A stretch of DNA of 64,000 nucleotides from Neckera pumila. Taxonomy: Eukaryota > Streptophyta > Bryopsida > Hypnales > Neckeraceae. Positions 1 through 11,112 of the stretch are shown here, piece by piece. The position numbers and the translations under genes were made by a program. The number at the start of each line of letters is the position of its first letter. The first letter of the stretch is position 1. Below the pieces are notes generated by a model. It made no database searches, was not told the DNA's origin, and worked only from the letters and a program-made list of their open reading frames with translations. Location of the stretch: contig OZ018411.1 in the NCBI GenBank assembly GCA_963969595.1, positions 10,604,501 through 10,668,500 on the forward strand. Direction: 5' to 3'.

Positions 1-60
1 CCAAGAAGCCGGACCAATTCAATAAAACCTACAAAAGAAAGAGAGAGGGGCTGAAATTTT

Positions 61-416
61 CAGGGTCACTTTACACCTAGAGGCCGGTCCAAATCCCCAT
101 GAGGCTGATTGTACAAAATCCAACAGTAATGACTAGTTGAAAAAAATAGGTTTTATTAAAATGATTTTTTTAATTGAAATCTGACATTGGCCCCAAGGCC
201 AAGCGTTGGCCTCCCATTTTTGGTGCACCCAATTCAGCGAGCTCGGGCCATGTCAGATCATGTCTTTTTTTAATAAAAAATTCAATTCACCAAATTGACC
301 TAGCCTCTTGGTGTAAAGGGGTTGGGGCTGATTTGAGCCTTTTGTCCAATCAGAAGTCAAGATTCTTGGCCTCTGACACAGGAAATTGGCCCGGCCTCTT
401 GGTGTAAAGCGGCCCT
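61..416. mobile_element. TIR element (hAT-like MITE?)
   Basis: The ends are imperfect inverted repeats of about 34 bp, at 61-94 and 383-416. Both carry the block CTTTACACC followed by GAGGCCGG, and the outer ends begin with (C)AGGGTC or AGGGCC. No transposase is seen inside. The CAGGG-like terminus resembles hAT elements, but I could not define an 8-bp target duplication, so the superfamily is a guess. Confidence 0.55.
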
Positions 417-1439
417 TAGAACACGGTTGATTTTAGGTGTAGTTACCTTACAAGCCTAGTGTGGGGACCAGACTTCAATTGAATGGCTTTCCTGGCTTGC
501 CAATGAAGCTGGCCAGTAGGCTGCATTATCGGTGCTGCTGAGAACTAGCTTTTCGATCCCTGCTGCATTATTTCTCCTTCTTTCAAAGGGTTCTGGTGCT
601 CTCAGAATCTCTCTCATTGAAGCCGGCTTACCTTCTGTCTGAGAAAAAAATTGATACCTGAGTGGCCTTGCTGCTGGCCATGCCAGAACAGCTGAACTTC
701 AACGTTGTCTCCCTCTTTAACTTGCTCCATGTACACTCCACAGTTGCTAGTGCAGTACTTGAATCAATTAAAACTTCTTGTGACACTGGATAATTTATGA
801 ATTACGGCTTTGAAAATAACCTCTTGTACAGTACTCCTGACGTATTACAGGTGAGTTAGACGTTTTAGACTAGAGTTAAGATCCGTATTTCATATTAGGA
901 TGAATGAACCCACCCAGAGATTTCCTCCCCCTTTTACTATCTGTCCCATGGTCATCAACCCCAGGCACCGACTAATTTGTCTTGTACTTGAAGGATAACT
1001 CAAATAAGTTGCCGTATAACTTATGAAGTTCTTCCAGGACTTTTGGAGGCACGAGAAGGAAAAAACGAAAAAAAAGTTGAAAGTCTGTACGTTTGTAGCA
1101 TCATAAAAGGCACAGGCTCAGCGAAATGATGCACTACGGTACCTGTGCAAAAGCAAAGTAGGGCTCACATAGGAAGAACAGGGTCCATTTCTGTGACTGA
1201 GCAGGGAGAAAGATATTAATAAAAAGTTATTGTACAATAAAAATGAAGACATTCGCCGTTGGTGGACAAAATGGAATGCCAACATGAGCACAACTGCTTC
1301 CACAGATGTGCAGTACTTCCCGGATGCACCAAAAAAAAAATCTGTGCGTGGAAACAGTAAGAATCCTCAAAAAAAATTGCGACGCAACTAGCCTCGATCT
1401 GTGACTGTGTACCAGCACTTCATGGACCCTTTGAATTGT
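417..1439. other. GH9 3' flank, no other gene seen
   Basis: This stretch lies downstream of the glucanase stop codon on the minus strand and should contain its 3' UTR. I see no open frame with coding character. A 22-bp block at 429-450 recurs exactly, in inverted orientation, at 6875-6896 on the other side of the gene. Confidence 0.5.
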
Positions 1440-4400
1440 TCATATCCATGAAACAGGGACCGGATAGTTCCCAGAAACGGAAAGGCCAGCAGAAAGGCTT
1501 GCCATTGCCGCACTGTTGTAGGTGGACGCTTCGTTCTGCATAATGTTGCCCCGGGTGTCTGAATACGTTTCATTCTTGAAAGGGCCGCCCACAATTGCAC
1601 CATAAGCCACGTTGGGATTTGCCTCCGTTGAATCGAACCAGATGAAGCCTCCTTGACAATCGTAGACTGTGGAGCTGTGTGGAATGGATGCTCCTCTGTG
1701 GTGCAACTTCTGGGGATAGTTGGTTCCGTAGCCTACCATGAAGCTCAAGCCCATGGGATTGTTGCCCAATACATAGTCTGCCTGGACTCCACAACTAGCA
1801 AGATGGTGTTAAAAAGAGAAAATCTTATGTTCACTTCCCTTGAATACCAAACAGAAAGGAAGTTCAGATGACATTATGACATAGTAATATTAGCATGCCA
1901 ATTGTTGAGAACAATGCAAACTAAGAGACACTTCGTGAAAATTCATGCATGATAGATCGAAGCGACAAACAACAAACAAACAAACAAACAAACAAACAAA
2001 CAAACAAGAAATTGGAATACTTCTGGAGACAATGGCTCATGGGATGAGGAGATCTCTATAGATTCTTTAAATTGAACTCAATTTTGCAAAGTTAGGTGTT
2101 AGGGATTCCTCTTCGTGCCAACAAAGAGTGCTCAACAAGGATTCTTTCTAATGATACATAACTGCTGATACTGTGATTCTTATGATGATCTTGGAATTTA
2201 GGAATGCCCAAGGGGAAGAGTAGACCTGAGAAGCAGCAAAATTTCGTAGCTGCGCTGGAGTGAAGCTTGTTCCTGAACAGCTGATCCCCGGTAACTTAGC
2301 TGCGCTCAGGTAATCGCTGTAAAATGTCGCTAGGAGAGCAGAGTTGATGCCGTGTTGTAATGAAGTCCATGGCTCTAACCACAGCATCCCTCCTGTACCA
2401 CCACTTCTTTCAAATTCCACTCGATTCTCAATCACGTTCAATTCTAAGATGTTTAATACTTAGAAAATTAGCTGCATGCTATTCATACGCCTCGATTTAG
2501 AACTGGTCTATTTATTGAAGAGAGCTTTGTAAAGTACTCAAACCATTCCTAAAAGAAGTTACTTTTTGAGAAATTTTGAGCCTTCGAAGTACTCAACTTG
2601 AAGGAAAAAAAGTGGTTCAAACCCCATTATCTCCCATAATGACATCGACAAGGTAATGCTAACCCAGTAGGACACAAAATCAATATTGAGATAATGTTGT
2701 CTGAATATTAGCTTAATAGTTGAACATTGTAAAATGAAGTTAATGCCAATGACATTAACATCACACAAAAACTGAGTTAACACCGTTTGCACAGCATTGA
2801 CATTATCTTAACATGATCTCAACTTACGTGAGGGCTAGATGAATCTAAAGCAAACATTAAGAACTTTATCAATCATTCAATTCTGAAAATGGATTTGTTT
2901 TGTGATGATTGTCAGTTTAAGACGGCACACAAAAACACCAAACAAGTATATGACATTTTGGGAAACTTATCACATACCTTTAGTGCGATCCTTACTAGCT
3001 GTTGGCGAGCGAGGCAAAAATGCACACATAAGTCCATCCGCTGTGGTTTTATAATTCGTCAAGCCTATACTCACTGTATTAACAGCATTGGAAGGTGGAT
3101 TCAGCATCTGAAGTCTTGCAAGCAGCACCTGCATCCCCACAGACAGCTTGCAAGCTTCAATAACTTACCATGGAACAAGGCATTCTGCAACACTTTTAAG
3201 AAGCTATAATTGTACAGCAGAAATGTCATACGTAGGAAATTATCAAATATCCAAGAAAAAAATCACCTGCACTCCAGGGCGTTTGCTATCCCAGCTGAAC
3301 CAAGACGGGAAGACACCCCATTCGGCAAAGGACTCACCCTCCGCCCCTGTAACGTAAGCCAGGAAATTGTTATCGCCTGTAGCGTAATACAACCAGGTCG
3401 CCCCCCAAAGAAGCTCGTCTCCATAGCCCGTCGAGTTATAGTAGTTTTGCACAGCAGGGATGGTCAAACTATACGAGGCCCTATAGGTGTCACTGAAATT
3501 GAACAATTGCTTCGCATGCGAGACGAGGAGGTCTGCATAAGGTGCATCACTGGCACGAAACACCATGGACGCTGCTGCCATAGCTGCTGCAGTCTCTGCT
3601 GCGACTTCTGAACCTGGTAACGTGGGGTCAAGCTTTAGCGAGGGCCGAAGGAGGTTTTCATCTTCAGGTCTCATCCAGCACTTGTGATCCTTGGTTGGAT
3701 CCCCAACCTACATGATGACAAAACGAATTCAAACGCCTTCAATTCCAAAACACTATCCACAAAAGAGTTTCCATTTTAAAGCAGACAATTACTAATATCC
3801 TGGTAATTTGAACTAGGCAAGGCTCAGACAAGAGCGAATAAAATCAAACGTGTGTCACTAATACAGAAGGCTGAGATTGCAATAGTTTTTGTAATGATCG
3901 CCAGAAATCTACTAGCAATTTTGCAATGGTTTCGTACAACATTGTGCAATGTATTTGCAACTAATTGAGATTGCAATAGTTTAGGCAACAGATAGGCATA
4001 GATATGCATTGGTTCCATGCCCAAGCCGTTTGCAACAGGTTTGCATCACTTTTGCAATGGTTTGCAATAGAAATTACGGAATCGCTGCAAAACCGTTGCA
4101 AAACAATTGATGATTTGTTGTAACTGCTACTTCTTGTTGTAGTGTGTAGTGTAGGGTTTAACCTGGAAGTAAAGCTCCTGCGGAGAAGCGTGAGCCTTGA
4201 GAAGATAGTCTGTAATCCAACGTATGGAATGCTGCGCTGATGCCAGTTGACCCGCCTTTTCCATAGCAGGGCCATATTCTAGTACACCCCAAGAAAGGAG
4301 AGTGGCAGTGAACGCCATGGGCAAGCCAAACTTGACACTATCACCTGCATCATACATTCCCCCACTCAAATCTACTCCTTGGTCTTTCCCATCCACGAGA

Positions 4401-5062
4401 TTCGAGTCTCCCCTCCACGGAATCGGAAAATTCGCTGGAAGCTTTCCTGCTGCACATTGGTGGTCAAGAAACCTACATTGTGAGGAAGATAATCAACACA
4501 TCGCAACAAAGCAAGGAACACATAAGACCTCCTCCATTCACTGGAAGCTTTCCTGCTGCACATTGGTGGCCAAAAAGCCTACATTGCGAGGGAGACAATC
4601 AACACATCGTAACAAAGCAAGGAACATATATTAAAGACCTCCTCCATTCGCTGAAAGCTTTCCTGCGTCACATTGGTGGCCAAAAAACCTACATTGTGAG
4701 GAAGATAATCAACACATCGTAACAGAGCGAGGAACATATATAATGTCCTTCAGCAACCTCATTAATTTTTAGTTTCCCAGGAGGACAAGGCATGGAGCTC
4801 CAGTTCTTGGCAAAGTAAAAGAAGGAGAATGATCCGTACATTTCTGAATATCAAGAAAAGTCAGGGCCAGCTGCATTGCGTGTGGGTAGTTTCCCGCTTT
4901 GAAAGTAGCGCCAGGAGGCATAGGCATCCTCTCCTCATAATACGAGCTCTTCTTGTGCTTAATCACCACCACAGCAAGAATGATAGCAGCGGCAACAGTC
5001 GCTACCACTACCCCACATGCCAACCAGTTGCATCGCCTGTTCTTCTGGTACACCACTCCCAT
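1440..5062 (-). CDS. Membrane-anchored GH9 endo-1,4-beta-glucanase
   Basis: Six exons join in phase to 536 codons: 5062-4840, 4449-4163, 3707-3267, 3128-2978, 2392-2226 and 1781-1440, each bounded by GT/AG. The family hydrolyses beta-1,4-glucan, chiefly cell-wall cellulose or related glucans. Residues 13-34 are a single hydrophobic segment with K/R on both sides, so I infer a type II signal anchor with the enzyme outside; unlike KORRIGAN the cytoplasmic tail is only about 12 residues. The catalytic module starts near residue 58 (NYPHAM, then SGKLP, WRGDS). The base motif DAGD is at 108-111, HHRGAS at 450-455, and the D498/E507 pair near the C-terminus. The closing signature is unusual: Ile503 stands where the family has an aromatic, and Ser513 where Asn is usual. 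The C-terminal style resembles secreted class B glucanases. A TATA-like box lies at 5399-5409. Orthology within GH9 is undecided. Confidence 0.93.
1969..2006. repeat. (ACAA)n microsatellite in GH9 intron 5
   Basis: About nine uninterrupted AAAC/ACAA units lie within the last intron of the glucanase gene. Confidence 0.9.
3868..4110. repeat. TTGCAA-rich cluster in GH9 intron 2
   Basis: About ten imperfect occurrences of TTTGCAAT or TTGCAAC lie within some 240 bp of intron 2. There is no fixed period, so it looks like a decayed short-unit repeat rather than a tandem array. Confidence 0.6.
4435..4745. repeat. Three-copy ~108-bp tandem repeat spanning a splice acceptor
   Basis: Units begin at 4435, 4541 and 4651. 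The first contains the true intron 1 acceptor (AG at 4451-4450) and the first 15 coding bases of exon 2. The second keeps the GTGCAG/CAGGAAAG acceptor intact. The third has a rearranged acceptor (GTGACGCAG). In transcription order the two extra copies come before the real acceptor. Confidence 0.9.
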
Positions 5063-6533
5063 TGTTGCTGCCTTGGTTTCTCGACTGCTCAGCGCACTCC
5101 AGGACCCTCAAACTGCTTGTCAATGAAGCCTTGAACCCCAAAAGCTCTGAACCTCTTTCAATCCGTACTTTCGATTGGGAAAATCCTTCTTTACTTGCAT
5201 TGGTGATGGATAGAGCTCTCCGTTGAGGTGGTTTTCAATAGGCTTCGATGCTTGTGCCTAGCTACATTGCCAATTGACTAGCTGCACGCGTATTCCAAAC
5301 AACTTGTTCTATGCACGTGTGAGTTCTGAGTGCACGGGTACGTCGGCTTCCACAACGCCATTAAAAAAGCAAAAAACTCGCGTATCACAAGCACTTGCTA
5401 TTATATAATCTCTACACAACTCCTCTACTTGGTTTTCCAGCAGGGGTTCCAATGCGCACCACACTTCACTGACACAGAAACCTCAGTCTACGTTAATTTA
5501 CCCAAATCAAGCTCATATCTCTTCTTGCACTCCTGTCAATTGCCAAGCTTCCAAAGTAGATGATGCTTGATTGTTGACACTTCTTGGATCCATGCAGCTA
5601 ACAATATATATATCAGCTGGAAAGAAATCAATGCATAACAAAGAGGTGCATGCAAGACTTCGCATGCCAAGACTGACTTGCAAGATCAGCTCAAAAATTA
5701 AACTACGGTATATCTGCCGAAAGCGTCATAATACTCAATGTACATCAGCTTGAAACGAAATCACGGAGTTCCAAATGCTGCATGATGCAAACCTGAACTC
5801 GATCCTGCGACGAACTGTAGTTGAAATCAAAACGCAAGATATGAAAGTTTTCCGCACCAAAACTTACTCCAAATGCGTGGGAGGTTAGACTGCTGGTTGT
5901 TGCTTTGGTTGCGTGTTTGCAACCAACACTGAAGAATCGATCATCAGCCTCCTGCCTGCTGCCACTGACAATTTATTTCCAGGTGCTGCAGTCTCCTCCG
6001 GCCCGGCCAGACAAACGGCTGCTCACATAAGCCTGGAGCTTCTGCACAAAGTAACTTAGTCCCAGGCAAAGTCAGATCATATGAGTTAAGGCCAAATTGA
6101 AATCTGCAGGTAAATATATGTCCCACTTTTGGACCAGAAAAATGTCAGCTAAGTTAGCTACACTGAATTTTGTCCTAATACCGGTACTTGGTAGTAAGTT
6201 AAGCTAGCTACTTGTAGAGGGAAATTAGTGTCAGACATATTGTACCCATTTTACTCAGAAATCAAATTTTAGGGTGTCTGACACTAATTCAAAATAGTGC
6301 GACTTTGGTAATTTAGCCAGTGTCAGGCGCTCTAACAGGAGCTATTCGAAGGTGGAGAGTCAATGCCTTTCGTTTCTTTTCTTTTTCTTGACACAAATGA
6401 AACGGAATTTCATTGCAAAGAATGTAAAGTACAAGAAAGCAGCCACAAGTGGCCTAGCGACAGTCAATGCCTTCTTCGAAGAAAGGGAGATGGTCTTGCA
6501 GAAACTGAAACTAAGAGTGTTGAATTGATCTTA
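5063..6533. other. GH9 upstream region
   Basis: This is the promoter side of the glucanase gene. A TATA-like box (minus-strand ATTATATAATA, 5399-5409) lies about 340 bp before the start codon. A short hairpin at 6221-6289 has arms reading ATTAGTGTCAGACA and its complement. I see no credible gene; the short open frames here lack family features. Confidence 0.4.
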
Positions 6534-6864
6534 GAGCATCTCCTGCAGCCCTCCACCCAAATTGTTCCTTCAATCGAGATCTGTCTAATTTGAAGGAGAT
6601 GGCCACTTGAATCTCCAACAGTACAACTCACTAAATATACTTCCAACCAATCACAAGTCACAGATCTTGCAAAAACAATAAGTAAGCTATGACAGTTGCT
6701 AATCCCAAGAGAAATATAGAGGAGAGGGGCCGTAAAGGTGTGCACCAAATATGGATTATTTGGTGTGTGAAAGTGAAAATATATTGTGAAAACACTAGAA
6801 TTGATTGCTTATCATCCAAAAATTAGAGGTGGAGGGGTTCTTTGGAGGGGTGCAGGAGATGCTC
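6534..6864. mobile_element. MITE with TTA target duplication (PIF/Harbinger-like)
   Basis: The ends are inverted repeats beginning GAGCATCTCCTGCA and continuing into a C-rich CCCTCCA block. The element is flanked by TTA at 6531-6533 and 6865-6867. It is 331 bp and has no open frame for a transposase. A three-base TTA/TAA duplication is typical of PIF/Harbinger (Tourist-like) elements. Confidence 0.75.
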
Positions 6865-7279
6865 TTACTCTGTATAAGGTAACTACACCTAAAATCACAC
6901 AATTAAGCTCTGTGGCATGACCACTATGCTGTAGAAAATGAACAACAATTTTTGTATATATATAAAAGACTGTGAATCAAAATGCAAGGGGGTCCATAAT
7001 TTTTGAACTCATTGTGAATTAGTTACAAATTTTCAAAGATGCAAGGTGTACAGTGGTAAAGTATTATGTAGGTCATGCAAAGATAGATTTGATGCACACA
7101 AAGAAATGACATAGACAAGAAGTTAAATCAAGAGCAAGTAAACCCAAAATGGAACACTTGTACGGTTGCCACCTCTATAGTGCTATTAATAGAATTGCAC
7201 ATTACTTGAAATGGGCCTGGCAATTGTCCTTGTAATGCCCATTGTTTTGGATATCTTCTGTGTTCATTTTCACTTCCAA

Positions 7280-7995
7280 AATAGGGGTTACTTTCTGTCA
7301 CACATTCATGCTGATTATTTTTTTGGCTATAATTCTTGCACTCTAAATCCAAATGACTCAAAATTCATAGACTAGGTACTTATGACTATTGGACACCTTG
7401 TCTGATTTTTTCAACATTCTTAAAAATATTTTACTATTCAATAATAGCCCCCAATATTATGTCACACTTGCCAATTTTGGGATTTTTAGTACTGTTTAGT
7501 ACCCAAAAGAACTAATTTGGAGCTGAAATTTGGAAGAAATGATCTTTTAATAGACTTATAGCTACAATTTAAAGCAATTCAAAAAATAATTAATTTTATG
7601 TGATTTAGAAGTCCACAAAGTGAGCTTCATTCATCTTGCATTTTGAAACATATTAAACATATTTTTGGCAGTTTCTTTAGTAAACGACCATTTCCATAGA
7701 ATTGTTAGAAATGGACAATTTTTATTTTATTTATTTAAGTTTTTTTCTATTTTTGACTAATTTAAACATCAAAATATCTATTTTTTTGAGTTTTGGACAG
7801 TTTTCTAGTTCTCCTACTTAGAAAATTTTCCTAGGCTTTTCCTATGGTGGTTACCTTCATATCAAAGGTGTGTAAATTAGTTATATTTTTGAAATTATTT
7901 TTCTAATTTTAAAGTACTCCAAAAAAAATCATGAGTATTGTTGCAAAACGCAACAAGTAGTATAGGTTTTTTGTGCAATCATCCCTGTATGATAT
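7280..7995 (-). repeat. Dispersed repeat, copy i
   Basis: The reverse complement of this stretch aligns through most of its length with 42160-43655, for example the block around GTTGCAAAACGCAACAAG and the block reading GGCAAGTGTGACATAATAT. No coding sequence was recognised. It represents the uninterrupted allele of the repeat that is split by a TIR element at 42779. Confidence 0.75.
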
Positions 7996-8479
7996 GAAGT
8001 TTGCAATTGCAATAGTTCATTGAATTTTTAGATTTTTCAAAGTTTCACACTCAAATAAAAAACATTTTATTACTTCTTTCATTTTCCTAAATTTTAAAAA
8101 TATTCAATGTTTTTATAGCATACAAATTAATTTGACAAGGCCCATTCAATTCGTGAATGTAAGATCTTAATTCTAAAACAATGGGCCTATCATTGCGGTC
8201 ATTAAAAAAAGAGAGTCTTTTGACAAGATAAATATTAATTGTATTCTTTGTATCTACACAATTCAAAAAAGTTATTCATCTTTATTTATTTTCTAACAAA
8301 CCCAACCACAAGATACTTTATTTAATTTGTTAGAGTACACCCTCCTAAAATTTCAAAATAAGAAACTTTACCAATTGCAAGATGATGATGCTTGGATTTG
8401 CTTGGATTTCAAAAAGAAATATTTTCATATGGTTAGATTTCATCTTTCAAACTTCTTATCTAAAAATTTGTAGAACCTA

Positions 8480-9203
8480 CAATTTGAAACCCCCTATAGT
8501 ATGTTGAAGAAATAAGTGAGAAATGCATATAAATAATTTCAACAAAATAATTTCAAATTTTTGCTTGAAAAAAATAGTAAGTAGAAAGAAGTAGAGAATG
8601 ATTGAGAATACTAAATAGTTAAGAAATTGGTTATGGAATTGAGAATTTTTTATTCCAATGGTTGTAATGTCATAATAAACAATGTACATCCAAACATTTT
8701 ATTTTTTCCAAAAACAAATATCATTTTATTATAAATGAATTTGGCTTATTTATTTGACAGATATTATATTTCAAATTTATTTATAATAAAATAATAAGCC
8801 AAATATCATTTAAGCCATTTTTTTAAGCCATTATTTGGCTTATCATTTTAAGCCATTTTATTATAAATAAATTTGGCTTATTTATTTGATAGATATCATA
8901 TTTCAAATTTATTTATAATAAAATAAATAAGCCAGATATCATTTTAAGCCATTTTTACTTTATTTTTCCCAAAAATGGCGTGGCACACTCTCGGCCACAT
9001 TAGCTAGCAGTTATCTTGCGTTCCCACAGTCTGGAAACACTGCGGGAACACATGATAACTTGCAGTTTGTTAGAGTCCTCAAATTTCTTTTAATGTGTGT
9101 GAAATTTCAAAGAAAAAAAATGAAATTTTGTTTGTAAATGGATGACCAAAAACGCTATGTTGCCAAAAAATGTTGCTTGATCCTTAGGGATTAATCACTT
9201 TAG
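8480..9203 (+). repeat. Right half of a TTAA-type family-2 element
   Basis: The segment 8570-8700 matches 29050-29170 and 62395-62710. The segment 9110-9203 matches 29880-29972, including the terminal block that ends CCTTAGGGATTAA. The left end was not located. A palindromic duplication occupies 8723-8957. Confidence 0.6.
8723..8957. repeat. Duplicated palindrome, period 132 bp
   Basis: Two near-identical units start at 8723 and 8855. Each contains inverted arms of about 20 bp reading ATTTTATTATAAAT and its complement, and flanking GGCTTATTTATTT blocks pair with AAATAAATAAGCC. The whole can fold into alternative hairpins. Confidence 0.85.
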
Positions 9204-9211
9204 GATGTTGA

Positions 9212-9405
9212 ATAAATGGCATACAAGAGTCATTCCATCGTATTTTGAGGGACATTGTTGTACAATCTCGTGAACTTCTACATCACGGCCACCGCAAGTT
9301 GCTCTCTAGAGGAGACCAACAAACAGCTTATGACATTTTTGCACTAGTAACAGGAGGAATTGAACCAATAAAAAAAAGATTATCCCGGTTACTTGAGTAT
9401 GTAGT
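9212..9405 (+). pseudogene. Coding-like relic, unidentified
   Basis: An open frame of about 64 codons without an ATG lies between a TGA and a TAA. It contains stretches such as RELLHHGHRKLL and GGIEPIKKRLSRLLEY, which look like protein rather than AT-rich noise. A second coding-like stretch (EMQFVMEFCNSGRF) follows at about 9437. I do not recognise the family; a decayed transposon gene or a lost exon are both possible. Confidence 0.3.
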
Positions 9406-10074
9406 CTAATTGACGCAATTGATTAGTTGTCTGCAAGTGAGATGCAATTTGTCATGGAATTCTGCAATTCTGGGAGGTTTGTAGAGCCAAATATTTTGTG
9501 CAGCACATTGATTTTTTCATTTAGAAGTCAATGGATTTTCTTCCGATCTCAAAAAGAGCACAAGGCAATTGAGTTCTTCTACGTCTTACAAGCTATCAGA
9601 TTTCTTGTTTTCTATAGTCTTTTTGTAAAGGTATGTGCATGGAGGAAACCTTCTTTTAAAGTGGGAGGTGCTTGTTGCAAGTTTTTTTTGCATATTTTGT
9701 CTTTATTGCCAAGTTTTTGACTCAAGGATTGAATTCAAAGACAATTTTTACAGTTGCCCTTGCTGGTAATTAAGTTAGGATTGGTCATTTGAGCGGTTTT
9801 GTTTAATGATTGATTGTGTGCAATTTTTGAGCTTACCATGAGAAACTTGTGAGTTATCTCTTCAATTTGTCTTAACAATCTTATGCCATATTGTATCAAT
9901 TGACATCTTCTAAATATCAGCATTGACATTGAGTGTTTGGTTGTGCAGGTGAGCATATATTTTGTAGATGAAGAGATTTATTGATTGAACAATGCGTTCA
10001 ATTTCTGACCAGATTGAATGTTCGCCAACAATACTGTATTATTTGACATGAGGTTTCTTTAGTCCCTCATTGCC

Positions 10075-10437
10075 CTATGCCTTGTCCATTGCGACTTTGT
10101 CCTGCTCAACATGAATTTTTTTTAGTCCCTCATCACCCTGTGCCTCGCCTATAGGAACTTCATCACTACTTTTACCCGCATGACGTAGAGGGATCTCTTT
10201 AAGCTCCTCATCAGATTGTATCTCGCTCTCCTTGTCTCCCCCTCTCGCGGTGCTGCTCTTTTTATCACATGTGCTCTTCTTGATCTCTAGGGTTACCTCC
10301 TTCGGCGCTTCTTCTTGGAATTTCACGGCCTGCAGATTGAGCAGCACTTTTATACACGGGCAAACAAAAGATACTAAGTGGCAAAACAGGCCCCGCACTT
10401 GGTCCCAACAGATGAAGATCACAACGCTCACCAACAC
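10075..10437 (-). pseudogene. Unidentified ORF with charged tail, probably broken
   Basis: A frame of 120 codons opens at a GTG with a TGA just upstream, so no ATG start exists in this frame. The N-terminal 38 residues are hydrophobic and Cys-rich. The rest is strongly charged with imperfect internal repeats (GEAQGDEGLKK, then DKA-stop-GNEGLKK). In the second repeat the Gln codon has become TAG, which ends the frame; it would run only about ten codons further. A PyPyNCAG acceptor-like site near 10332 could start a real exon. Base composition is more balanced than the surroundings. No family recognised. Confidence 0.3.
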
Positions 10438-11019
10438 GGGAGGAAGTCATATGAAGAACTGAGAAAGAGACACCATACTGAGATAGATTGGGTAAAACGC
10501 AAGCTGCAGTTCAAGAACTCATGAAGCCATTGTAGAAAGAGGAATGTAGAACGCATGAAGCCGATGTAGAAGAAGCATCAGAAAAGTGTATTAGGGTTTA
10601 CAGTACTCATTTTAAAGTAGCTTTAGTAAATTAGTGTTTTACATACATATTACAATACTTCTTCTGTTTTGACCACTTTGAACAAGGTTGTCATACGGGA
10701 CAAGCTGCCCGCCTGTCCGTCCGTCCACTCGTCCGATGTAGTCAACATATAGTTGACTTTATGTGAAGTTAAGAAAAAGTCGATGTGAATTACCTTGGAT
10801 ACACATTAATTCCCTGCCCAGTCATTGGTAACTTTTTTTTTACTTGGCAAAATTTAAAGCTCTATAGTTTTGATTTTTGTGTAAACCCATCCAGACTGTC
10901 TGTCTGCTCGGTCTGGTTTGCCCCCCCCCGTCTAGGACGTCCAGTGACCCTAGAATGCCCGATGTGACAACCCTGACTTTAAATGTCATGTTTTTCTATG
11001 TTTTTTTTAATTTATTTAT

Positions 11020-11112
11020 TAATTTATTTTTTTGAACAAATGGGCAGAACCCACTGCATTAAAACAATATAAAATAGCCAAGTCGTGAGGTTGGACAAAT
11101 GAAGAGAGTATG
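11020..11112 (-). mobile_element. LINE 3' end fragment
   Basis: On the minus strand it reads through a block containing CACGACTTGGC, then TTAATGCAGTGGGTTCTGCC, then an A/T tail. It matches the LINE 3' end at 30383-30593. It is strongly 5'-truncated, and I could not define a target duplication. Confidence 0.5.

Noticed and set aside
2605..2625. GTGGTTCAAACCCC resembling a tRNA T-arm
   Set aside because: No matching acceptor stem, D-arm or anticodon arm around it, and it lies in a GH9 intron.
3210..3611. 133-codon plus-strand open frame over the GH9 gene
   Set aside because: It is the antisense shadow of GH9 exons 3 and 4, which have family motifs and correct splice sites.
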